NCBI GenBank assembly: GCA_002742765.1
Contig: DLUF01000060.1
Location: 1 to 32,953 of the forward strand
Direction of reading: 5' to 3'
Source: Sulfurospirillum sp. UBA12182
GTDB taxonomy: Bacteria > Campylobacterota > Campylobacteria > Campylobacterales > Sulfurospirillaceae
Length of the DNA: 32,953 bases
Position numbers and translations under genes: made by a program. The notes beneath the pieces are model-generated. The model did not search any database and was not told the DNA's origin. It saw nothing but the letters and a program-made list of their open reading frames with translations. Each line of letters starts with the position of its first letter. The first letter of the stretch is position 1. Shown in pieces: positions 1-5,753 of the stretch.

Positions 1-198
1 GGAGATGCTATCGCTGCACTCTTTTTCGTACACTATCTGCGTTCTCGTTGCGTCAAAACAGCCTTGGAGCTTGCCGCTTCTTCGGTCTATGGACTTTTGA
101 AAAAAACTGAGTTAGCAAACTCGAGAGAAATCCTTCTTATCAAAGCCCAAGAGGAGATAACCACTCCAACATGGCAATTTGAAGCACAAGAGATTTAA
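1..198 (+). CDS. pdxY: Pyridoxal kinase, C-terminal fragment
   Basis: The first 65 codons are open from the window edge to a TAA stop. They read as the end of a PfkB/ribokinase-type pyridoxal kinase, which phosphorylates pyridoxal to pyridoxal 5'-phosphate in the vitamin B6 salvage pathway. The fragment begins inside the family's GTGDxFxAL motif (visible as GDAIAAL, containing the catalytic-base Asp). It continues with the helix and the closing segment KAQEEI...P...WQFEAQEI, which resembles the end of E. coli PdxY (…AAQDKI…P…QFSATRL). The N-terminal sugar-kinase domain lies outside the window. A strong hairpin follows directly, so this is probably the last gene of its transcript. It marks the chromosomal neighbour at the far end of the integron array. 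PdxY versus another PfkB kinase cannot be settled from 65 residues. Confidence 0.75.
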   Translation, partial: GDAIAALFFVHYLRSRCVKTALELAASSVYGLLKKTELANSREILLIKAQEEITTPTWQFEAQEI

Positions 199-202
199 AG
201 TT

Positions 203-246
203 AAAAAACCAATCAAACCGTTTTTTGGATTGATTGGTTTTTTATG
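203..246. terminator. Bidirectional intrinsic terminator
   Basis: An almost perfect inverted repeat (arm AAAAAACCAATCAAACC, one mismatch, loop of about 8 bases) is flanked by A's on the left and T's on the right, so it can terminate in both directions. It sits 5 bases after the pdxY stop and just past the stop of the convergent DUF2238 gene. It therefore separates the chromosome from the end of the integron array. Confidence 0.8.
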
Positions 247-248
247 TA

Positions 249-893
249 TTATTTATTTGCTACTTTGGAGACCATATTTTTTAGAGTAAATCCAAAAAGG
301 ACAAATACACTCACAGCACCCAAGATATCTAAAAACATATCTTTTTGCGCATCCCAAACATCACCTTGCGAACCTAAGAAAGCAGCTCCAGATTCTCCAC
401 CTTCAGAAATCGCATAGTACATCTCTATCACTTCATATAAAGCTCCCCAAAAGCCTAAAGCTATAATCCCGAGAAAAATTGCTGTTGGGATGTTTGAAAC
501 CCATCTTTTTCTTAAAAACAACTCCGCTAGAGGATAAGCCAATATACCAACTAAAAAATGCCCGACTCTATCAAAGTTGTTTCTACCATCAGGAAACAGA
601 AAATCCCAAGGCAAATGCGACAATAAAGCGTTAAAAAAGTCAAAAGGGGTTCTTTCAAAAGTATAATGACCACCGATTGTATGATACATGAAGAAAAAGG
701 CTATTAACCCATATGACAAATTTGAAAATCTAAAATTTTGAAATGTCAAAACCAAAACTAAAACTGGAATCATCACAGGTATATTTTCTGCCCACCATAC
801 AGCTCTATCATAAGGGTTTATAGCCAACAAGCTAAAATGAATGATATAAACCACCAACAAGATATGAGGGAAATATATATTTAATTTTTTCAT
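249..893 (-). CDS. YjdF-like DUF2238 inner-membrane protein
   Basis: A 214-residue protein with about six hydrophobic segments, including residues 7-27, 38-52, 59-70, 110-126, 135-155 and 184-203. It matches the pattern I know for the DUF2238/YjdF family: short N-terminal helices, a GGHYTFE-like loop, the NNFDRVGHF segment before a membrane helix, and an acidic W-G-A-L-Y-E-V-I-E helix later. The family's function is unknown; its conserved His, Asp and Glu residues hint at metal binding in the membrane. It starts 13 bases after the stop of the GyrI-like gene, so the two are probably co-transcribed. It is the outermost gene of the array and has no attC behind it, only the shared terminator, so it may be a stranded old cassette or native sequence. 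Confidence 0.75.
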   Translation of the reverse strand: MKKLNIYFPHILLVVYIIHFSLLAINPYDRAVWWAENIPVMIPVLVLVLTFQNFRFSNLSYGLIAFFFMYHTIGGHYTFERTPFDFFNALLSHLPWDFLFPDGRNNFDRVGHFLVGILAYPLAELFLRKRWVSNIPTAIFLGIIALGFWGALYEVIEMYYAISEGGESGAAFLGSQGDVWDAQKDMFLDILGAVSVFVLFGFTLKNMVSKVANK

Positions 894-906
894 CGTTTTT
901 CTTCAT

Positions 907-1362
907 TTATTGTATAGAAATGTAAATTTCAATTTCATTTTGATTTTTATAATATTCAAAATCAGTTTTATACGCTCTTTTATATTGAGAATTTTCATTT
1001 GAAAAATATTCCCAAATTTCGCCCCAAGTTTCTATGACTGCTTGTACTCTGGAGTTATCATTATTTTCTTTATATATTTTATTAAACACTAGGTATTTAC
1101 CTGTTTCAATTTTTATGCTTTCTAACTTCTCATTGGAAGTTTCATATCCTGCTAATACATCAAATTCACCATTTGCATCTGATTCATAGTTATAGTAAAC
1201 CCCGTAAACTCTCTCCCCACCTTTATAATCTACATCTACAGTTCCATCAAATTTTTGCCATACTGCGCCTATCTTTGCAGTTTGCGGATTCATTTCATCC
1301 TCATTTTTTGTTCTTGTTGAAATACCGTAAATCATTTTTTCTTCGATTTTGACTACTCTCAT
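907..1362 (-). CDS. GyrI-like small-molecule-binding protein
   Basis: A 151-residue stand-alone effector-binding domain of the GyrI/AraC-effector (SOUL-like) type. It starts MRVVKIEEKMIYGIS, like the opening strand of the family (xxVxxxPxxxVaGi). It has the central V-Y-G-V-Y-Y-NYESDANGEFDVLAGYE stretch, followed by a basic strand and the G-K-Y-L-V-F segment. It ends in W…E…Y…R…FE.Y, the usual closing W/E/FE positions of the fold. Members bind amphipathic or cationic small molecules or inhibit gyrase; no DNA-binding domain is attached here. Such domains are frequent as free-standing integron cassette genes. Good SD: AAGGAAG upstream of the ATG. Specific ligand unknown. Confidence 0.75.
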   Translation of the reverse strand: MRVVKIEEKMIYGISTRTKNEDEMNPQTAKIGAVWQKFDGTVDVDYKGGERVYGVYYNYESDANGEFDVLAGYETSNEKLESIKIETGKYLVFNKIYKENNDNSRVQAVIETWGEIWEYFSNENSQYKRAYKTDFEYYKNQNEIEIYISIQ

Positions 1363-1389
1363 AATCTTCCTTTATAGTTATTTGATAGC

Positions 1390-1421
1390 TGTGTATAAAA
1401 TGAGCCGATGAATTGTTATCT
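1390..1421 (-). other. Decayed attC behind the toxin gene
   Basis: On the - strand an R''-type core AGATAAC (1415-1421) begins directly at the toxin stop codon. It is followed by a GGCTCATTTTA stretch resembling the right arm of the attC at 5094-5162, then GCTATC where a functional site would have GTTATC. The stem region is deleted and no GTT core remains before the next gene. The site looks non-functional, which would join the toxin-antitoxin genes and the next two genes into one unit. Confidence 0.5.
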
Positions 1422-1690
1422 TATTCGCCATAATGTGACCACATTCTAGAAATTCTTATTACTTTATCAGATTCTCTAACTTCATAAACTAGCCTATGTT
1501 GAATATTTATTCTTCTTGAATATGAACCGTTTAAATTACCAACTAATTTTTCATAAGGAGGTGGATTTTTAAATGGGTCTTTTTTGATGGTTTCAATAAG
1601 CTCTTTAGCTTTTTTATCTAAATTGGCACTTGATAATTTTTTGGCATCTTTTAGTGCTAACTTACTATAAAGTATTTTATACTCTACCAT
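1421..1690 (-). CDS. YoeB/Txe-family mRNA interferase toxin
   Basis: An 89-residue RelE-superfamily toxin expected to cut mRNA at translating ribosomes. Features seen: DPFKNPPPYEKL near residues 39-49, matching the YoeB/Txe signature DPF-x-x-P-x-x-EkL; the N-L-N-G-S-Y-S-R-R-I segment at 52-61; the H-R-L-V-Y strand at 65-69; and the C-terminal S-H-Y at 85-87. By family analogy the catalytic set is E47, R60/R66, H86 and Y87, all present, so the toxin looks intact. It overlaps the antitoxin by 7 bases, consistent with translational coupling. The stop codon abuts the R'' core of the decayed attC. In integron arrays such pairs commonly act as array stabilisers. Confidence 0.9.
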   Translation of the reverse strand: MVEYKILYSKLALKDAKKLSSANLDKKAKELIETIKKDPFKNPPPYEKLVGNLNGSYSRRINIQHRLVYEVRESDKVIRISRMWSHYGE

Positions 1691-1929
1691 TCAATATCTT
1701 CACTAAACTCACTGTCATCTGAACCCATTGATTCTTGAATTGAAGAAGCCATGTTAGGAATAGAGTTTAAATATAGTGTTTCTTCTATTGCATTCCAGTC
1801 TTCCTCTGAAAGCATGACTACATTGTTTCTTTTCCCCGTAATCAATACAGGCTCATGTGTTTGCGCTGTTTGATCCATAACATTGTAAATATCAGCTCTT
1901 ACCTGACTTACTGACATAACTCTTGTCAT
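1684..1929 (-). CDS. Phd/YefM-family antitoxin
   Basis: An 81-residue antitoxin. The N-terminal half (MSVSQVRADIYNVMDQTAQTHEPVLITGKR…VVMLSEEDW) matches the Phd/YefM DNA-binding fold, with the hallmark S-x-x-R-x-x-(L/I) helix, the P-(V/I)-L-I-T strand and the V-x-L-S-x-E-(D/E)-(W/Y) strand. The C-terminal part (ETLYLNSIPNMASSI…) resembles the YefM toxin-wrapping segment and ends in an acidic tail. It should neutralise the YoeB-like toxin and autorepress the pair. SD AAGG precedes the ATG. A good promoter with an inverted repeat over its -10 box lies just upstream (1956-1984), so the pair does not need the integron promoter. Confidence 0.9.
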   Translation of the reverse strand: MTRVMSVSQVRADIYNVMDQTAQTHEPVLITGKRNNVVMLSEEDWNAIEETLYLNSIPNMASSIQESMGSDDSEFSEDIEW

Positions 1930-1953
1930 AGCTAACCTTTTTATTTATTTTTT

Positions 1954-1984
1954 ATATTGTACTCAATATCGTACGCTTTCTCAA
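1954..1984 (-). promoter_or_regulatory. Toxin-antitoxin promoter with candidate operator
   Basis: On the - strand: TTGAGA (1979-1984), a 17-base spacer, then TACAAT (1956-1961), 27 bases before the antitoxin ATG. A perfect 6-bp inverted repeat ATATTG-AGTA-CAATAT (1954-1969) covers the -10 box and is a natural candidate operator for the YefM-like antitoxin. Inferred from sequence only. Confidence 0.65.
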
Positions 1985-2001
1985 TGCGTGATAAGTTTTA
2001 A

Positions 2002-2071
2002 AGATAACGGTTGAGTTGAGAAATAGTTGTGCCCGCAGGGTCAACTATTTCTCTCCAAAGTTTTGTTAGAT
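2002..2071 (-). other. attC of the DUF2971 cassette
   Basis: R'' ATCTAAC (2065-2071) and R' GTTATCT (2002-2008) enclose an imperfect palindrome with arms GAGAAATAGTTG and CAACTATTTCTC and a CCC/GGG inner stem. About 70 bp. The stop codon TAA of the DUF2971 gene lies inside R''. Confidence 0.8.
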
Positions 2072-2790
2072 TAACTATATATTGGATTTCCCAATAAACT
2101 GCTGATTCTAATTTTATCTGTAATACCATGTTCTTCACATACATTTAATATTTTTTTTCTATCCTGCTTATCAATTGATGGACCAAGATATATGTTATTT
2201 ATCAAAATTGTGGGATTGACTTTCACCAAAATACCATGTTCAGGAACTGAAACACCAACTTCTTCTGCCATTCTTAAAGATATTGCAAGTCTAAATTCAT
2301 TTTCCCATGAAAAAGCATTATGCTTATAAAAAAATCTTTCAAGCACATTCGTGTTAACTTTCTCTTCCATAAGATTAATATATTGAATTTTACCTACATG
2401 TAAAGTTTCACTTCTATAGTTAGGTTTTATTCTATATGGTTCTAATGATTCTATAAGTGTCTCAATTGTAGTTGTTATTGCAAAACCTTTTTTTGAGTCT
2501 GCATATAACTTCCACATTGCATCATTTTCACAATCTGACATATGCCAACATGTAATTTTTGTTAATCTTCTAAGTTCAGCAAAAGCATGTTCAAAATTGT
2601 TATCTTGTTGAATTTCCATTCCTTGAGGTTTAATAGCAATAGCACCTTCATAAGGGTCATCTGTAAATTGTGTTGCAGATGAAAAATAAATTTCTTTTTT
2701 GTTTAGTATATCAATCAATCTATCAGGCTTAACATATCTCCAAAGTTTTTGCTTATTATCGTAATCATTTATTTTATTTACTGTCTTCAT
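2071..2790 (-). CDS. DUF2971 cassette protein
   Basis: A 239-residue protein with the DUF2971 signature: LWRYVKPDRLIDILNKKEIYFSS…FTDDPYEG near the N-terminus, CWHMSDCENDAMWKLYADSKKGFAI in the middle, and F-Y-K-H-N-A-F-S-W-E-N-E-F-R-L towards the C-terminus. Function is not established; the family is common in mobile regions and some members occur near defence genes. It occupies its own cassette: the start lies about 22 bases inside the preceding core site and the TAA stop is inside R'' of its attC. The SD is weak (TGGAAT, about 6 bases before ATG). No promoter was identified in the short leader, so it may rely on read-through from upstream cassettes. Confidence 0.82.
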   Translation of the reverse strand: MKTVNKINDYDNKQKLWRYVKPDRLIDILNKKEIYFSSATQFTDDPYEGAIAIKPQGMEIQQDNNFEHAFAELRRLTKITCWHMSDCENDAMWKLYADSKKGFAITTTIETLIESLEPYRIKPNYRSETLHVGKIQYINLMEEKVNTNVLERFFYKHNAFSWENEFRLAISLRMAEEVGVSVPEHGILVKVNPTILINNIYLGPSIDKQDRKKILNVCEEHGITDKIRISSLLGNPIYS

Positions 2791-2805
2791 TAATATTCCA
2801 TTGTA

Positions 2806-2873
2806 ATCTAACGACTGAATATAGCCAATAAATTTCCGTTAGGTAATTTATTGGCTACTATGATTTGTTATAG
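2806..2873 (-). other. attC of the graspetide-like cassette
   Basis: R'' CTATAAC (2867-2873) and R' GTTAGAT (2806-2812) flank an AT-rich stem with arms AGCCAATAAATTACC and GGAAATTTATTGGCT. About 68 bp. The last eight codons and the stop of the precursor gene (stop 2848-2850) lie inside this site. Confidence 0.85.
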
Positions 2874-3177
2874 ATTTTGTTTTTATATCAATGCTTAATA
2901 AATCCAAAAGATAATTACTTGAATCTGTATCTTCTAGGGAAGCTGTTTTTGTCATACCTATGGTTTCTAAAGTTGGAATAACATCATTATCAGTATCCTC
3001 TAAGGACTCCGTAATAGTCCTTCCATATATATCATTATCAGTATCTTCTAAAGATTTTGTAATTGTTCTTCCAAAATTATTATCATTATCAGAATCCTCT
3101 AAACTTCGTGTCATAGTTGATGCTGAAATATTATTTTCTAATATAATTTCAAAACTTGACAAATAAGGCTTTTTCAT
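2848..3177 (-). CDS. Candidate multi-core graspetide precursor peptide
   Basis: A 109-residue peptide. A short N-terminal segment (residues 1-18, MKKPYLSSFEIILENN…) may be the leader that the ligase binds. It is followed by four repeats: T21-M-T-R-S-L-E-D-S-D, T38-I-T-K-S-L-E-D-T-D-N-D, T54-I-T-E-S-L-E-D-T-D-N-D and M75-T-K-T-A-S-L-E-D-T-D, spaced 17, 16 and 22 residues apart. Each carries Thr/Ser donors followed by Glu/Asp acceptors, the layout in which ATP-grasp ligases form side-chain ester or amide links. There is no cysteine and no transmembrane segment. The start overlaps the stop of the membrane-protein gene (ATGA). The C-terminal residues 102-109 are read from attC. I do not recognise this repeat from the named graspetide groups; the precursor role is inferred from repeat pattern and neighbours. 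Confidence 0.75.
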   Translation of the reverse strand: MKKPYLSSFEIILENNISASTMTRSLEDSDNDNNFGRTITKSLEDTDNDIYGRTITESLEDTDNDVIPTLETIGMTKTASLEDTDSSNYLLDLLSIDIKTKSITNHSSQ

Positions 3178-4031
3178 TTGCTTCCTCCTATAAAAATATA
3201 TAGTATAGTTATTATAGCCATAATTAATAAGCTTCTATGTAAAAATAATTCTACATTTTTTACATAACTAACATGCATTTGTGAAAATAATTCAGTCCAC
3301 TTCATATTTGAATAATAGAATTTAAATTTACTATAGTTAATAGTTCCATCAATAAAGTCATCATATGTTTCTCTTATAAATGTACTCACTGACATAGATT
3401 GTAAATTAAATATTATCATATTTGTTAATAGAATGACTAGGTAATAAAATAATACTTTCAAGATTAAATTATCATCAACTATTTCAGTATAAAAACATTT
3501 TATGTCATTTAATTGTGTGAAGATTATTGATATAAAAGCTGCCACAAGTGTAACATAAAAAGTTCCTTTTGTTCTGGCTGTATTTTTTGAATCATTATAA
3601 ACATTTATATCATCTTTTAAAATCTCAATAGATATATTTTGCCATTTAGAATCATATTGATGGTAATTACTTTGCAAAAAATTATCAATTTCAGTTTTTG
3701 TTTTATCTATTTTTTGACTTATAATATTTTTTAAAGAAAGTAGATAGATAAAATCAAATTTTTCTCTCCAAGTGAAAAAATAAATCTTATAACTTCCAAA
3801 GGGAATCATTAAAAGTGAAAATCTGTATTTGATTTTTTCAGGATTATAATCGTTTTCAATAGTATGAAATTTTTCATCATGAGATAGTTGGAAAAAAGGT
3901 ATATCTGATAAGATGATTTTTTTAATATATTTAGCGATAGGATGATTTATTTCATAAATTAATCTAGCTACAATAAAGTATATAATAACAATTATAGTAA
4001 ATAAGCTAACATGATATACAATCTCAAGCAT
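3174..4031 (-). CDS. Unknown four-helix membrane protein in graspetide-like operon
   Basis: I do not recognise this 285-residue protein. Hydrophobic segments lie at about 7-27, 157-174, 190-211 and 265-282. A large polar region (about 28-156), rich in Lys, Asp and aromatic residues, follows the first helix, and a polar loop (about 212-262) lies between helices 3 and 4. No Walker motifs, protease motifs or Cys pairs are visible, so it is neither an ABC exporter nor a C39 peptidase. It overlaps the ligase gene by 8 bases and the precursor gene by 4, so it must be translated with them. Plausible roles are export, self-protection or membrane anchoring of the ligase; none can be chosen from sequence. 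Very AT-rich, like the rest of the cassette. Confidence 0.7.
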   Translation of the reverse strand: MLEIVYHVSLFTIIVIIYFIVARLIYEINHPIAKYIKKIILSDIPFFQLSHDEKFHTIENDYNPEKIKYRFSLLMIPFGSYKIYFFTWREKFDFIYLLSLKNIISQKIDKTKTEIDNFLQSNYHQYDSKWQNISIEILKDDINVYNDSKNTARTKGTFYVTLVAAFISIIFTQLNDIKCFYTEIVDDNLILKVLFYYLVILLTNMIIFNLQSMSVSTFIRETYDDFIDGTINYSKFKFYYSNMKWTELFSQMHVSYVKNVELFLHRSLLIMAIITILYIFIGGSK

Positions 4032-4926
4032 CTAAATACCTCATAATTTTATCTGAAATATCCAAATTTAATTTATTTTCTAGCCATAGCCATTGTCCAT
4101 TTGGATTACATTCTAAAAAATAATACATATTACCTTTTACCATATAATCAAAAGCACCAAATTTCAAGTTCGTATAATTAATAAATTTCATACATTCATC
4201 ATATATTATTTTTGGTGTATCAATAAATTCATATATTGCATTATTGTTATTTCTCCAATCAACTTGATTTGAGGTTATTTTCACTGTATAAAAAGTGTTA
4301 TCTATAAATGTTATTCTTAATTCATAGTCTGCCTCTATTTTTGTTTGAAAATATGTTGGACTAAGTTCAATATTATCAATTTTTTCATTAACAGTATTTG
4401 TCAGAATATACTTATGCTCTGTAATTTTGCCTGTAGATAATGGTTTGGCAATCCACTTATAAGGTTCAATTTTTTTATTAACAAAATTGTAATCATTAGA
4501 AATAATACTTTTAGGACAGTTAAAACCTAATTTCTTTGCAATGAATAACTGATAAACCTTATTTTCTATTTGTCTTAAAAAAGTTGGCTTAGATAAAACC
4601 TTCCCTTCAAAAGAGTCCACTAAACCAATTATAAAATTATATATTTCTTTTTGCATATAGTTTCTATATTTTTCTTCATAATCATTTAGGGAAGGTAAAA
4701 ATATTTTTCTAAAATATATTGATTTTATTTGTCTAAATAAATCTTTAATAATTAAATTAGCTTGGATATCTTCATAATAGATGTAATCATCTGTAATAGA
4801 GATTTTATATTTTTCTAGTTCATCTAAATTTAGTCTAATAATATTATATTTGACACAGTAATTTTGAATGAGAAAATCTACTGTAGTATCATATGAAGAT
4901 GTTACAATCAAAATATATTTTTTCAT
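4024..4926 (-). CDS. ATP-grasp ligase of the MvdC/MvdD graspetide type
   Basis: A 300-residue ATP-grasp enzyme. These ligases phosphorylate Asp/Glu side chains of a precursor peptide and join them to Thr/Ser (ester) or Lys (amide) side chains. Seen here: an N-terminal domain ending in S-I-Y-F-R-K-I-F-L-P (69-78), equivalent to the YxRR segment of the family; the ATP-binding Lys in W-I-A-K-P-L-S-T-G (K161); the Y-E-L-R-I-T strand (E202, R204); and the C-terminal FGAFDYMV…YYFLECNPNGQWLWLE (D260, E272, N274), whose NPNGQW box is the clearest mark of MvdC/MvdD-like and GRASP-type peptide maturases. Length fits the family (about 300-330). SD AAGGA lies 5 bases before ATG, and the start is about 22 bases inside the cassette. 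First gene of a three-gene overlapping operon with a repeat peptide last. Confidence 0.88.
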   Translation of the reverse strand: MKKYILIVTSSYDTTVDFLIQNYCVKYNIIRLNLDELEKYKISITDDYIYYEDIQANLIIKDLFRQIKSIYFRKIFLPSLNDYEEKYRNYMQKEIYNFIIGLVDSFEGKVLSKPTFLRQIENKVYQLFIAKKLGFNCPKSIISNDYNFVNKKIEPYKWIAKPLSTGKITEHKYILTNTVNEKIDNIELSPTYFQTKIEADYELRITFIDNTFYTVKITSNQVDWRNNNNAIYEFIDTPKIIYDECMKFINYTNLKFGAFDYMVKGNMYYFLECNPNGQWLWLENKLNLDISDKIMRYLDA

Positions 4927-4941
4927 TAGATTCCTTAATAT

Positions 4942-5025
4942 CTATAACGGCAGCGCGGGTGAGCGACGGGCATTGGTAACCCAGTAGGGTTTCCGATGGT
5001 TGCTTGCTCCTCCCGCTTGTTATCT
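4942..5025 (-). other. attC of gene-less cassette 2
   Basis: R'' AGATAAC (5019-5025) and R' GTTATAG (4942-4948) enclose an imperfect stem (for example GGAAACCC against GGGTTACC near the loop). About 84 bp and GC-rich, unlike the AT-rich attC sites of the coding cassettes. A longer reading of the site, out to GATAAC at 5070-5075, is also possible because 4944-4958 and 5060-5074 form a perfect 15-bp inverted repeat. Confidence 0.7.
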
Positions 5026-5100
5026 GGCGCGAAGCGACAGGTGACTAGCGGAGGTTCAGCCGCGCTGCCGTTATCTCGGATGCGTAGCGTCCGAGATAAC
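4948..5100 (-). repeat. Gene-less structured cassette 2
   Basis: The stretch between the core sites at 5100 and 4948 has no credible ORF. It starts with a 31-bp palindrome (5070-5100, GTTATCTCGGA…TCCGAGATAAC). A GGCAGCGCGG arm then pairs with CCGCGCTGCC at the far end. A second hairpin follows (GTCACCTG…CAGATAAC on the - strand), then the attC. It is clearly more GC-rich than the flanking cassettes. The first 85 bases match gene-less cassette 1 (6801-6977) in length and in position of every structural element. Confidence 0.75.
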
Positions 5101-5162
5101 GTTTAAAATGAGCTAATAAATTGCCCGTAGGGTAATTTATTGGTTCCTCTGATTTGTTAGAC
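5094..5162 (-). other. attC of the YkgJ-like cassette
   Basis: R'' GTCTAAC (5156-5162) and R' GTTATCT (5094-5100) flank a stem with arms AATAAATTACCC and GGGCAATTTATT around a TAC loop. About 69 bp. The upstream gene stops 3 bases before R''. Confidence 0.85.
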
Positions 5163-5165
5163 TTT

Positions 5166-5708
5166 CTATTTATTTTTAGTCTTTTGAAAATAATATCTGA
5201 TATCTTTTATTTCTGGACTTATTGTTTTAATTATAGCTGCCATCTGTTCATACATTGGTACACCTCTTCCAAAATATGCTCCATAAAGCTGATGTTCTTC
5301 ATTTGTTTCACAATACTTTGGATCATCTAATGTATGCATTGTTCGACAAGAAAAAGGTCTAACATTGTATATACTACAACTGTTATTAATTAAAAATGGA
5401 CAATCCCAATTTTTATTAAAATAATTATTAGAAATTAGATGTTCAGTATTATCCTGAATATATTGTGCTTCTAATTTAGTTATTTGTATCTCATTTTTAC
5501 AGCAAGCAGAACAGCCATTATGGCAAACTGAAAAAGTATCAACAAATTTATTGTATGAATCTAAAAAATCATATATTTTTTCTAATTTTTCATTATTGTT
5601 TTTTATAAAATTCAATTGATGAATTGTATTTTTAAACTCGCTTTGTAACTCTTGTGGTATTGGTGGCAAATCTGTAATTTCTGATTTATTTTTATATGTT
5701 TTAATCAT
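5166..5708 (-). CDS. YkgJ-family cysteine-cluster protein
   Basis: A 180-residue protein with the CxxxCxxCC motif of the YkgJ/UPF0153 family (C62, C66, C69, C70) and the second cluster CPFLINNSC-S-I-Y-x-x-R-P-F-S-C-R (C103, C111, C121), plus C133. These cysteines are thought to bind zinc or an iron-sulfur cluster; the biochemical role is unsettled. Charged coil-forming helices make up residues 15-60. The SD (GAGGAAA, 6 bases before the ATG) lies in the remnant of a decayed attC, so the gene is now effectively the second gene of a bicistronic cassette with the membrane protein at 5748-6764. It has its own intact attC downstream. Confidence 0.85.
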   Translation of the reverse strand: MIKTYKNKSEITDLPPIPQELQSEFKNTIHQLNFIKNNNEKLEKIYDFLDSYNKFVDTFSVCHNGCSACCKNEIQITKLEAQYIQDNTEHLISNNYFNKNWDCPFLINNSCSIYNVRPFSCRTMHTLDDPKYCETNEEHQLYGAYFGRGVPMYEQMAAIIKTISPEIKDIRYYFQKTKNK

Positions 5709-5710
5709 TC

Positions 5711-5753
5711 AATTTCCTCATGTTAATTTATTATCTCCCCTGATTTGTTAGAC
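5711..5753 (-). other. Half attC between fused cassettes
   Basis: Begins GTCTAACAAATCAG (5740-5753) and continues GGGAGATAATAAATTAACATG, closely paralleling the first half of the attC at 5094-5162 (GTCTAACAAATCAGAGGAACC). The second stem arm and the GTT core are missing before the ATG of the next gene at 5708. The stop codon of the upstream gene sits inside the GTCTAAC core. Confidence 0.65.

Noticed and set aside
199-248. attC site at the end of the array
   Set aside because: The inverted repeat is a plain terminator stem without R''/R' core sequences.
2960-3166. 68-codon + strand ORF opposite the repeat peptide
   Set aside because: Its repeated Leu/Ser/Val sequence is just the mirror of the repeats on the other strand, with no SD and no homologous look.
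2848-3177. Calcium-binding (dockerin/EF-hand-like) repeat protein
   Set aside because: D-x-D-N-D resembles a calcium loop, but the 12-residue loop spacing and secretion signal are missing, and the neighbour is a peptide-modifying ligase.
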